17,953 nucleotides of DNA from Thermoproteota archaeon. Its GTDB lineage: Archaea; Thermoproteota; Thermoprotei_A; Sulfolobales; Pyrodictiaceae. Position numbers and translations under genes: made by a program. The notes under the pieces were generated by a model. That model worked only from the letters and a program-made list of their open reading frames with translations, did not search any database and had not been told where the DNA came from. The stretch's first letter is position 1. Each line of letters begins with the position of its first letter. Positions 1 to 6,373 of this stretch are shown here, in pieces. Location of the stretch: the NCBI GenBank assembly GCA_013153105.1, contig JAADFC010000139.1:1-17953 (forward strand), in the 5' to 3' direction.

Positions 1-1621
1 CCAGGCGGAGCGCCTGGTCGCGGCCAAGCAGCCTGCTCAGCGCGCCCAGGCTTGCACGGTTAGCGTCGAGGGGCAGAGGCAGCGCCCTAACACTCCTGCC
101 GGCATGCGCGTATACATAAACGTCTATTCTTGCCCTCCCCTCTATCCTGCACGGCAGCTCCGCGACAACCGGGTAGCTCCCCGTCTGCCTGGCGAATGTT
201 ACACCAAGCCTGGGCTCGTACCGCTCGACGTAGAGGCCCCTCAATATAGTGCCGCGGGGCACAACCCTCGCAAGCAGCTTAGCCGAGTACTCCATAGCAA
301 GCCTCTTGAACCACCTTGCAAGCCTCTCATGCTTGCGGATGAACTTCACGCCGACACGCGAGAGCTGCGTGCCCGGCAGCACGAGCACCTTCCTCACATT
401 TATCCTCCTGACCATAAGCCCCTCCTCGTACACCCTCTTCACAAACTCGGCGTTAAGGCGGTAGGTCTCACTAGTCTCGCCGGGGAGTCCCAGGACGAAG
501 TTTATGCCCGCAAGAAGCTCGGGCAGACCGTTGTAGCCTCTAGCACTCCCCACGCGGTGCACCATGCGTATAGCCTCTAGGCTCTCCTCCGGCATAGTCT
601 TGAGGTTGTTTATCTTGACCACCCTGGGATCCGCCGTCTCTATCCCCAGCGCGGCTACGTCACCGGGAGTATGGTACCTTACAATGGTCTTAAGGGCCTC
701 AAGGCTCTCCACGGGGTGGCGCACGAGCGTGCCCGGGTTAACGTTGTCTATATGGAGCGTCTCCAGGCCCGGGGCCACCACGCGTATGCCGTAGAAGAGC
801 TTCTCCAGGATCCTCGGCGCCGGGCGCGGCCACTCCTCAGTCTCAAGCTCGGGGCTCCCATAGACGGTTATGTCCGCCTGCCGACCAACCCTGAAGCTCC
901 TCACACCCATACGGTAGAGGGCCTCAACCTCTGCTACGATATCCTCCACCCTACGCTGCCTGGGCACGCCATACAGCTTCGTTACACAGAAGCTGCAGCC
1001 CCCGCTTACCCAGCGGCTGCAGCTCCTGTAGGTCTCAATCTCCGCTGTTAGGTTGTAGCCGTGGTTGGGGTGCTGCTCGACTATCCTTGCCCCCTTGACC
1101 GCTGCCCTCGAGACAAGCTCCATGTCCTCCATTATACGCCAGGGCTCAGCCTTCTCGGGCCCCTCGGCCAGGTACTCGGCGATGTAGGCTTCGGGGTCTC
1201 CGGTTACAACAGCGTCGAAGGAGTCCCTGACCTCCTTGGGGAGCGCCGCTACGGTGCCGCCTTCGTTTCCTATCCCCCACCTGGCCGCTGCGCCAACGAG
1301 TATCTTGAAGGGGCCCTCGACTAGCCTGAACCAGGTCTTCAGCTCCTCCAGCCTTATCGGCTCGCCTCCGAGGTATCTGCCGGGGACGACCGCGCCGGCT
1401 ATAACTATGAGCGTGTCGTAGCTCTTCGCCCTCCTGAGGAACCCGTGGATATCGCTTCTAGCCTGGTCCACGGTTACATAGTGGACGGTTGCGCTTGGGT
1501 CGCGGAGCCACACCAGGCCCGCTATGTAGCGGGAGTAAACATCGATGTAGGGGGGCACGCCGAAGCCTGCAGGCTCGTCGGTGTAGCCGTCCAGGATTAG
1601 GACCCGCGACCCTCTCGCCAC
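1..1621 (-). CDS. Radical SAM protein, COG1031-like (3' end beyond window)
   Basis: I translated 540 in-frame codons from the GTG at 1621 to the window edge with no stop, so the C-terminus is missing. A GAGGTG ribosome binding site lies 8 nt before this GTG, and no other start codon lies between it and the stop of the upstream gene. The N-terminal ~190 residues include DGYTDEPAGFGVPPY near the start. The cluster motif CSRWVSGGCSFC (C201, C209, C212) has spacing C-x7-C-x2-C instead of the common C-x3-C-x2-C. Further radical-SAM-like motifs are DNVNPGT (~292), GIETADP (~326) and VLGLPGET (~376). The last visible residues (LDANRASLGALSRLLG, ~518-533) look like the start of a helix-hairpin-helix. 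This arrangement fits COG1031, archaeal radical SAM enzymes with a C-terminal HhH. The substrate is unknown. The gene lies 24 nt downstream of another radical SAM gene in the same direction. Confidence 0.85.
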   Translation of the reverse strand, partial: MARGSRVLILDGYTDEPAGFGVPPYIDVYSRYIAGLVWLRDPSATVHYVTVDQARSDIHGFLRRAKSYDTLIVIAGAVVPGRYLGGEPIRLEELKTWFRLVEGPFKILVGAAARWGIGNEGGTVAALPKEVRDSFDAVVTGDPEAYIAEYLAEGPEKAEPWRIMEDMELVSRAAVKGARIVEQHPNHGYNLTAEIETYRSCSRWVSGGCSFCVTKLYGVPRQRRVEDIVAEVEALYRMGVRSFRVGRQADITVYGSPELETEEWPRPAPRILEKLFYGIRVVAPGLETLHIDNVNPGTLVRHPVESLEALKTIVRYHTPGDVAALGIETADPRVVKINNLKTMPEESLEAIRMVHRVGSARGYNGLPELLAGINFVLGLPGETSETYRLNAEFVKRVYEEGLMVRRINVRKVLVLPGTQLSRVGVKFIRKHERLARWFKRLAMEYSAKLLARVVPRGTILRGLYVERYEPRLGVTFARQTGSYPVVAELPCRIEGRARIDVYVYAHAGRSVRALPLPLDANRASLGALSRLLGRDQALRL

Positions 1622-1645
1622 GGCGCCGGCACCTCTGCACCCCTC

Positions 1646-2806
1646 TCAGCTTACATACTCGTAGAGCAGGCCTAGCTTGGCCGCGTAGGCGTAGGCCTCC
1701 TCTATCTCCTCCCTCGTGGGCCTCCTGGCTATCTCCGGCCATAGCCTGGGGTGCTTCGCCACGAGATGCTCGGGCCTGTACTGGTCCATTATGTTTACCA
1801 GCACCCGGTCCTTGGGGAGGTTCTCCGCTATCCAGCGCAGGACAGGCTTCGTACAGCACTCAAGGTGCCCTGGCAGGACGAGGTGGCGTATTATCATGTC
1901 GCCCGACTCCGCTGCAAGGCGGAGGTTCCGGGTGACCACCTCCAGGTAACGGGGCACGGCTGAGAGCCGGCGGGCGCACTTGTCGTTACCGTACTTGAAG
2001 TCGGGGAGCCAGATGTCTATTATATCAGTGAGTATCTCCATGGCCTCTATGCTCATATACATATTGCTGTTCCAGAGCTGTGGGACGTTCACGTCGAGAT
2101 ATAGGAGCGACTCCACTATGGTGTGGAGGCTAGGAGTGGGGTCTCCTCCCACATGGTTTATGTTCCTCGCTCCGTAGACCCTCAGGAGCCTCTGTATGTC
2201 CGCGAGCCTCCTCGCATCGACCACCTCCCCCGCTCGGGGGCGGGTCTGGCTGATGTCGAAGTTCTGGCAGTAGACGCAGGAGAAGTTGCAGCCCCCGTAG
2301 AATATGGTGCCGCTCGGCACCAGGGGGGCCTCCTCCCCCATGTGGTGGAACCAGCTGTGCACGTAGGTCTTTATGTCAAGCCTGCAGGCTCCTATCTGCC
2401 TCCTCCTATCCACCCTACATCTGCGCTCGCAGAGAATACAGGGGCTCGCATACCTCCACGCAAGCACCGCGTCAACCTCGAGGAGGCTGTGGCTGGGGCC
2501 TCCGCGGGAATCCTTGCGGTAGTCCTCGAGAGTGTAGCCTCCCCTTTTGGCCCGCTCCCAGAGGCTCCTAAGCTCCCCGCGAAGCTTCCGGGCCTCCTCC
2601 CGGAGTGCCTCCGTGTCGAGCTTCGAGGGGTCGAAGGGAGCTTCAACGATGCGAGCGAGGAGGAACTTAGCCGGCGCCTCGTCCACCATAACCCGGTAGT
2701 ACCAGGAGAGGGCGCGCCTCACCTCCGGGTACTCCCACACCGCCACCGCGTCCGGGCGTAGCCTACGCCAGACATGCTCCGGAACAAACCTGTCAAACAC
2801 CAACAA
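1646..2806 (-). CDS. PflX-type radical SAM protein (COG1313-like)
   Basis: This 386-residue protein has two cysteine clusters. The first is CILCERRC followed by C141 (C123, C126, C130, C141), a ferredoxin-like accessory site. The second is the canonical radical SAM motif GGCNFSCVYCQN (C173, C177, C180), followed by GGDPTP at 220-225. The phrase EEAPLVPSGTIFYGGCNFSC is typical of PflX proteins, relatives of pyruvate-formate-lyase activating enzyme. They bind a 4Fe-4S cluster and S-adenosylmethionine, but their target is generally unknown. The N-terminal ~115 residues are extra helical sequence. The start is TTG at 2806, 7 nt after a GAGGTG that overlaps the stop region of the upstream gene; a second TTG (2803) and a GTG (2800) are alternatives. 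It sits between a small unknown gene (15-nt gap) and a second radical SAM gene, suggesting cotranscription. Confidence 0.88.
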   Translation of the reverse strand: MLVFDRFVPEHVWRRLRPDAVAVWEYPEVRRALSWYYRVMVDEAPAKFLLARIVEAPFDPSKLDTEALREEARKLRGELRSLWERAKRGGYTLEDYRKDSRGGPSHSLLEVDAVLAWRYASPCILCERRCRVDRRRQIGACRLDIKTYVHSWFHHMGEEAPLVPSGTIFYGGCNFSCVYCQNFDISQTRPRAGEVVDARRLADIQRLLRVYGARNINHVGGDPTPSLHTIVESLLYLDVNVPQLWNSNMYMSIEAMEILTDIIDIWLPDFKYGNDKCARRLSAVPRYLEVVTRNLRLAAESGDMIIRHLVLPGHLECCTKPVLRWIAENLPKDRVLVNIMDQYRPEHLVAKHPRLWPEIARRPTREEIEEAYAYAAKLGLLYEYVS

Positions 2807-2821
2807 GACACGCCACCTCTC

Positions 2822-3109
2822 CTAGCCCCGGCCCTCCAGCGCCATCCTGAGAGCCTGCCAGGGCGGCAGCCTGGAGTACCTGTCAGCCCTCTCGAGAAGC
2901 ATTCTCAGCTCATCAAGTGACGCGTAGTCGACGGGCTCCCCGCTACGCCCCGCCTCCTCCCAGCGGCTATACAGGGTTGAGACAAGCCTAGCCACGTCCC
3001 TATCCGCGTAGAACGCCGAGCGGCACCACGGGTGCATCGAGTCCAGCAGCTCGAGCAGCCTCTCACGACACTCCTCGAGGCCGCGGCAACGCTGCAAGAC
3101 CGGGCGCAC
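2822..3109 (-). CDS. Small helical protein of unknown function
   Basis: This 95-residue, charged, mostly helical protein has three cysteines in its first third (C8, C14, C29) and a Trp/Arg-rich C-terminal segment (SRLPPWQALRMAL). I do not recognise a family. The proposed start is GTG at 3109. A GAGG run directly abuts it, so initiation here is less certain than in neighbouring genes, though no better in-frame start with a ribosome binding site is apparent. The gene lies 68 nt downstream of serS and 15 nt upstream of the PflX-type gene on the same strand. Its stop codon overlaps the ribosome binding region of that next gene, which argues that it is real and cotranscribed. The 68-nt gap to serS carries a perfect 12-bp inverted repeat. 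Confidence 0.65.
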   Translation of the reverse strand: MRPVLQRCRGLEECRERLLELLDSMHPWCRSAFYADRDVARLVSTLYSRWEEAGRSGEPVDYASLDELRMLLERADRYSRLPPWQALRMALEGRG

Positions 3110-3118
3110 CCTCTAACG

Positions 3119-3160
3119 GGCGGAGACCCCCAGGGGCTAGCCTATCCAGGGGTCTCCGCC
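3119..3160. repeat. Perfect 12-bp inverted repeat downstream of serS
   Basis: GGCGGAGACCCC at 3119-3130 is the exact reverse complement of GGGGTCTCCGCC at 3149-3160, with an 18-nt loop. It starts 18 nt beyond the serS stop codon on the minus strand and ends just before the next gene. There is no T-run after it, so it is not an ordinary archaeal U-tract terminator. It could stabilise or process the serS mRNA 3' end, or be a protein-binding palindrome. Confidence 0.7.
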
Positions 3161-3177
3161 TGCAACATGCCAGCTTA

Positions 3178-4554
3178 TCACTCCTTCTTGACAGGGTAGA
3201 TGGCCTCCTTGGGGGCGCGCTCGAAGGGCTCCAGGTAGCGGCGTAGCACTTTCGGTATGACAACGGTACCGTCGGGCTCCTGGTAGTTCTCCAGTATGGC
3301 AGTTATGGTCCTGGTGGATGCTATCCCGGTAGCGTTCAGCGTGTGAACATACTCTCTCACCATCCCCTTACGCCTCACAAGCCTAATGTTAAGCCGGTAG
3401 CTCTGCCAGTCGGTAGTGTTGCTCGCGCTGACCATCTCCCTATACCTGCCCTGCGCGGGCATCCAGACCTCAAGGTCGTACTTCTTGGCTGCAGGCGCCC
3501 CCAGCTCGCCGGAGGCCACGTTAACGACGCGGTAGGGGAGGCCGAGGCCCTGGAACAGCTCCTCAGCGTTCCTTATCAGCTCCTCCAGTATGTCCCAGCT
3601 CTCCTCGGGCTTCGCGTAGACGAACTGCTCGACCTTGTGGAACTGGTGTACACGGAAGATGCCCTTAAGGTCACGGTTGCCCGCACCCGCCTCTCTGCGG
3701 AAGCAGGGGCTCACACCAACCAGCTTTATGGGCAACCTGTCCTCCATTATCTCCTCGCCGCTGTAGAGGCCGGCCAGGGGATGCTCCGCCGTGGCTATGA
3801 GGTAGAGGTCTTCACCCTCAATCTTGTATATCGCCTCCTTGAAGGTCTCTACGTCTATCACACCCATGAGTATCTTGTGCCTAATCATGTACGGTGGCTC
3901 GACGAGCCTGTAGCCCTTGGATGTAAGCTTATCCATAGCATACAACAGCAGCGCCAGGTCGAGCCAGACAAGGTCGTCGAAGAGATAGTAGAACCTTGAC
4001 CCCGCCACCTTGGCCGCGCGCAGCGTGTCGCCCAGGCGGAGAACCTTCTCCAACATATCCGCGTGGCCCACCGGCTTCCAGTCAATGAGCTCGTAGTCCA
4101 CCTTGAACCCATACTTCTCGGTCTGCTGCCTGAACGCCTCCAGGAAGTCCGGGTGCACCCTCGGCTTCCCCCAGAACCTCACGGGCACGTTGTACTCGTC
4201 GCTGGGCCCCACGGGGACGCTCTCATGCACTATGTTAGGGAGCGACAGCAGGAGCTTCCTGCGCTCCTCCTCCACCCTCTTCAGTTGAGCTTCAAGCTCC
4301 TCACGCTCACGTATAAGGCGCCGAGCCTCCTCTATCAGCCTCCTACGCTCCTCGGGGTCACGCGCCCTTGATATTGACCTTGTCACAACGTTGTGTCTAT
4401 GCCTAACCTCGTCAACACGCCGCTTAAGCTGCCTCCAAGCAGTGTCAAGCTCTACCGCCCTATCGACTATAGACGGGTCCAGCCCCCGCTTCCTCATACT
4501 CTCCCGGAGGGCCTCCGGGTTCTCGCGTAGAAGCCTCAGTATACTCCAGGTCAA
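3178..4554 (-). CDS. serS: Seryl-tRNA synthetase
   Basis: This 458-residue class II aminoacyl-tRNA synthetase charges tRNA-Ser with serine in the cytoplasm. Residues ~30-105 form the long antiparallel coiled-coil arm that binds the tRNA-Ser variable arm. The catalytic domain shows TAEHPL (255-260, serine recognition), motif 2 with CFRREAG (284-290) and RVHQFHKVEQF (301-311), and motif 3 around GIASTRTITAILENYQ (~410-425). This is the common bacterial/eukaryotic-type SerRS, not the rare methanogen type. Length and motifs are complete. The start is TTG at 4554, 10 nt after GGGGAGGAGG, and the first residues (MTWSILRLLRENPE) match the usual N-terminus. It appears to head a minus-strand run with the small unknown gene and two radical SAM genes. 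A GC-rich hairpin (4578-4614) sits just upstream of the ribosome binding site. Confidence 0.97.
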   Translation of the reverse strand: MTWSILRLLRENPEALRESMRKRGLDPSIVDRAVELDTAWRQLKRRVDEVRHRHNVVTRSISRARDPEERRRLIEEARRLIREREELEAQLKRVEEERRKLLLSLPNIVHESVPVGPSDEYNVPVRFWGKPRVHPDFLEAFRQQTEKYGFKVDYELIDWKPVGHADMLEKVLRLGDTLRAAKVAGSRFYYLFDDLVWLDLALLLYAMDKLTSKGYRLVEPPYMIRHKILMGVIDVETFKEAIYKIEGEDLYLIATAEHPLAGLYSGEEIMEDRLPIKLVGVSPCFRREAGAGNRDLKGIFRVHQFHKVEQFVYAKPEESWDILEELIRNAEELFQGLGLPYRVVNVASGELGAPAAKKYDLEVWMPAQGRYREMVSASNTTDWQSYRLNIRLVRRKGMVREYVHTLNATGIASTRTITAILENYQEPDGTVVIPKVLRRYLEPFERAPKEAIYPVKKE

Positions 4555-4577
4555 GGCTTCAGCGCCTCCTCCCCGAG

Positions 4578-4614
4578 CCAGGGCTGGGGGTCCCCTCTAC
4601 CGGCGAAGCCCTGG
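4578..4614 (-). promoter_or_regulatory. Hairpin just upstream of the serS ribosome binding site
   Basis: CCAGGGCT (4578-4585) pairs perfectly with AGCCCTGG (4607-4614), leaving a 21-nt loop. In the minus-strand transcript this 8-bp stem would end 3 nt before the GGGGAGGAGG ribosome binding site of serS (4565-4574). A TATA-like CTTTAC lies at 4628-4633 on the minus strand, so the stem would be in or near the 5' leader. A regulatory role is only a guess in so GC-rich a genome. Confidence 0.3.
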
Positions 4615-4637
4615 GAGGCTGCGAAGGGTAAAGTACA

Positions 4638-4644
4638 GCTATAG
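4638..4644 (+). promoter_or_regulatory. TATA-like element for the C/D box sRNA
   Basis: GCTATAG in an otherwise GC-rich stretch is centred about 26 nt before the expected 5' end of the sRNA at 4671, the normal archaeal TATA-to-start distance. The match to consensus is weak. Confidence 0.3.
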
Positions 4645-4670
4645 CCCCGAGCAGGAGCCCCCGCGCTACA

Positions 4671-4733
4671 CGCGGATGATGTGTAAAGGCCTCTGCTGAC
4701 CCGTGGATGATGCTGCTTTAGGCCGCTGACGCG
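4671..4733 (+). ncRNA. C/D box guide sRNA (2'-O-methylation)
   Basis: The boxes are C = ATGATGT (4676-4682), D' = CTGA (4696-4699), C' = ATGATGC (4707-4713) and D = CTGA (4726-4729). Guide segments are 13 and 12 nt and the D'-C' spacer is 7 nt, the standard compact archaeal layout. CGCG (4671-4674) pairs with CGCG (4730-4733), leaving one unpaired G before box C, exactly as in the L7Ae-binding kink-turn. Both C boxes deviate from RUGAUGA only at the last base. Archaeal C/D sRNAs assemble with L7Ae, Nop5 and fibrillarin and methylate the target base paired to the fifth guide base before D or D'. The D guide would pair with 5'-GGCCUAAAGC-3'. From memory this matches a conserved segment of archaeal 16S rRNA near E. 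coli position ~575, predicting methylation of the second C of GGCC. I could not place the D' target (CAGAGGCCUUUAC). Confidence 0.87.
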
Positions 4734-4752
4734 CGGCACGGCATGCGAGATT

Positions 4753-5106
4753 CTAGAGCAGCCGCTTAGCCGCCGCGTAGGCCTCGTAGACCAACGACCT
4801 CACAATGGCGGGGAGAGAAGGCTCCGTATACACTACACGCGTGTAGAGGTCGGCCAGGCGGTTGACGGATGCATGGATATCGGTTAAGCCCGGGTCGCCC
4901 CGGCAGATCCTAGCCGCCACCTCGCCGGCCACACTCGAGACGAGCTCAAGCTTCTCCACTATACCCCTAACCCTTGGGCTAGCGTCGCCCCCCGCCAGCA
5001 GCGCCTCGTAGCGGGCTCGGTACCTCTCAGCAACATCCGCCAGCCTCTCGAGGACACCGCAGAGCGATAGGACGTTCATACGTGTCGAGAGGTCGAGCAT
5101 GAACAT
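4753..5106 (-). CDS. Unknown helical protein
   Basis: From the ATG at 5106 the protein is 117 residues (MFMLDLSTRMNVLSL...). It is predicted almost entirely helical, with a Leu/Ala/Val-rich pattern and two cysteines (CGVLERL near the start; ICRGDPGLTD near the middle). I do not recognise the family. The same frame stays open upstream to 5280, but that extension is Pro/Gly/Ser-rich and coincides with two strong hairpins, so I treat it as noncoding leader. GTG at 5109 and ATG at 5100 are alternative starts, and the ribosome binding site is weak (TTGGAG). The gene points toward serS, from which it is separated by the oppositely oriented sRNA, so it probably has its own transcript. Confidence 0.6.
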   Translation of the reverse strand: MFMLDLSTRMNVLSLCGVLERLADVAERYRARYEALLAGGDASPRVRGIVEKLELVSSVAGEVAARICRGDPGLTDIHASVNRLADLYTRVVYTEPSLPAIVRSLVYEAYAAAKRLL

Positions 5107-5144
5107 CACGCCCGCCGCTCCAAGCCCCACGGGAGAGAGGCCCG

Positions 5145-5227
5145 CCCCCAGGGGCTGCCCTGAGCCTCCCTGGGGGATGGGCGCCGGAGGGGCTGAGGTC
5201 GACTCCACCCCCCTTGAAAGGGGGTGG
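5145..5227 (-). repeat. Two tandem GC-rich hairpins in the divergent intergenic region
   Basis: Hairpin A pairs CCCCCAGGG (5145-5153) with CCCTGGGGG (5168-5176), a 9-bp stem with 14-nt loop. Hairpin B pairs CCACCCCC (5205-5212) with GGGGGTGG (5220-5227), an 8-bp stem with 7-nt loop. Both lie upstream of the minus-strand unknown gene (start 5106) and behind the plus-strand TATA box at 5301. On the minus strand they could form a structured 5' leader. The whole non-genic gap (5107-5349, 243 nt) contains nothing else I can identify apart from the promoter of the next gene. Confidence 0.5.
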
Positions 5228-5300
5228 GGCGTATCTCCGGTCGGGACGCTCGGCTGCAAGGGGGCTGGAAAGGGCTTCAAGGAACGAAAGAGCTAAGCCC

Positions 5301-5309
5301 TATATAATA
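5301..5309 (+). promoter_or_regulatory. TATA box of the winged-helix gene
   Basis: TATATAATA is the clearest TATA box in the window, with a purine-rich GAAAGAG stretch ~10 nt upstream as a possible BRE. A start of transcription ~25 nt downstream (around 5330) would leave a ~20-nt leader carrying GGAGGG before the ATG at 5350. Confidence 0.7.
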
Positions 5310-5349
5310 CTGGGGGTGCCTCCGGGCGTAAATGGAGGGCTGAACCCCC

Positions 5350-5649
5350 ATGTCCATGAGCAACAAGAGCGGCCGCGGGGATGAGGTGTTCGTCTATAAC
5401 AAGGACATAATACTGAAGAAGCTCTACGAGGATGACGAGGTTGTCGTAGTGGTTGCGCCTAACGAGGATCAGCTCCGCGAAATCATTCTCCGCCTTCTCC
5501 AGGAGAGGCCTATGACTGTGAGAGAGTTGCACGAGATACTCTCGGGCCTCGCGAGCGAGGACAAGATACGCTACGCGCTGAACAAGCTCGTGGAGGAGGG
5601 CGTCGTGGAGGGGGACGAGGAGGGCCGTTACTACGCGCTCTACGTCTAG
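5350..5649 (+). CDS. Small winged-helix DNA-binding protein
   Basis: In this 99-residue protein, residues ~38-99 read as a winged helix: helix 1 (QLREIILRLLQERP), a helix-turn-helix (MTVRELHEILSGLASEDKIRYALNKLVEEGVV) and a short hairpin ending RYYALYV. The first ~37 residues contain a beta-like segment (DEVVVVVAPNED). This fits a small archaeal transcription regulator or another winged-helix protein; the exact family is not recognisable to me. The ATG at 5350 follows GGAGGG by 10 nt and a strong TATA box by ~45 nt. A second ATG two codons later is possible. It appears monocistronic: the next gene is on the other strand and converges on it across a 211-nt gap (5650-5860) with no other feature except a weak T-run. 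Confidence 0.85.
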   Translation: MSMSNKSGRGDEVFVYNKDIILKKLYEDDEVVVVVAPNEDQLREIILRLLQERPMTVRELHEILSGLASEDKIRYALNKLVEEGVVEGDEEGRYYALYV

Positions 5650-5789
5650 GCCGCCCGCCAGGGCAGGCGCCGGGAGCGGGCGACAACCAGCCCCTCCCGC
5701 ATTTTATGAAGAAACCCGCCCCGGGCCGCTCCACGCCTCCGAGGAAATGGTATGCACATCCCTCCTGCCAGAGCCTGCTTGGGGCGCGG

Positions 5790-5794
5790 AAAAA
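5790..5794 (-). terminator. Possible T-run terminator of the four-cysteine gene
   Basis: CTTTTTCC on the minus strand lies ~70 nt past the stop of the gene ending at 5861. Archaeal termination uses U-rich tracts, but five Ts is a minimal signal. Confidence 0.3.
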
Positions 5795-5860
5795 GCTGGG
5801 CCACGCTGCAGGCCTTCCAAGCGCTGCCCGGGCTTGACGGCTTCCTTTGAGGGGCGAGGG

Positions 5861-6172
5861 CTAGACAGTAAGGGTTAGGTCTAGGAAGTCCATGGGTAGC
5901 GGCCTGCCCTTCGCCTTCAGCTCATCGTACTTCTTCGAGAGCCACTCTATGAAGACGGGGCAGCCGTCGAAGCGGCCGTCGCGCTCGCACTTCTCGCCGA
6001 GCTTGAGGAAGCACTTGCCCGTCCTCTTGTCGTAGTAGGGGCACATCTTGTGGTACTGCTTCGCGCTGCGTATCATCCTGTTTATCCACCGCTTCTTAGG
6101 ATCCTTCTTCTCCTTCTCCTCGCTCTGAGAAAGTATCTTCTCCAGGTCGTCTATCGATATACGAGACCCCAT
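5861..6172 (-). CDS. Four-cysteine small conserved-type protein, function unknown
   Basis: The protein has 103 residues. A charged N-terminal helix (~8-40, rich in Glu/Lys) leads into a compact module with C44, C54, C62 and C71 (CPYY, KCF, KCER, GCPVF). It could bind zinc or an iron-sulfur cluster, because the Cys spacing of 10, 8 and 9 is regular and the module is otherwise aromatic and compact. A hydrophobic C-terminal tail (PLPMDFLDLTLTV) follows. I do not recognise the family, but composition and codon use look like a genuine soluble protein. The ATG at 6172 follows GGAGGTG by 7 nt, a very strong ribosome binding site. The gene is probably monocistronic, with a leader of up to ~150 nt shared with the divergent flavoprotein gene. 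Confidence 0.82.
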   Translation of the reverse strand: MGSRISIDDLEKILSQSEEKEKKDPKKRWINRMIRSAKQYHKMCPYYDKRTGKCFLKLGEKCERDGRFDGCPVFIEWLSKKYDELKAKGRPLPMDFLDLTLTV

Positions 6173-6208
6173 GACGCGACACCTCCGGTGCCGGACCGGA
6201 GCCTGCCT

Positions 6209-6227
6209 CGCCCCCTACCTGGGGGCG
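6209..6227 (-). promoter_or_regulatory. Short hairpin in the leader of the four-cysteine gene
   Basis: CGCCCCC (6209-6215) pairs with GGGGGCG (6221-6227) around a 5-nt loop. It lies in the ~200-nt divergent gap (6173-6373), upstream of the strong ribosome binding site at 6180-6186. It may be regulatory or merely a by-product of high GC content. Confidence 0.25.
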
Positions 6228-6318
6228 CGTCTGCGCTGGGACTCATCCCGTGGGGCCGTGGCCTTTGAGAGGCCTGGAGCCTGGGCTCCGCTGACGAGCG
6301 TGGATGTCGCCGACCGTC

Positions 6319-6326
6319 TAAATAAT
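6319..6326 (+). promoter_or_regulatory. TATA-like box upstream of the reductase gene
   Basis: TAAATAAT inside a nearly palindromic AT island (6318-6331) is about 55 nt before the TTG start at 6374. Because the island reads similarly on both strands, it could also serve the divergent minus-strand gene starting at 6172. Confidence 0.45.
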
Positions 6327-6373
6327 GTTTAGTCTCCACTGCTGCTGCGCGACGCCCGGGGGCCCAGCACATC

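Noticed and set aside
5107..5280. N-terminal extension of the unknown gene at 4753-5106
   Set aside because: It is Pro/Gly/Ser-rich, coincides with two hairpins, and the protein-like sequence starts at the ATG at 5106.
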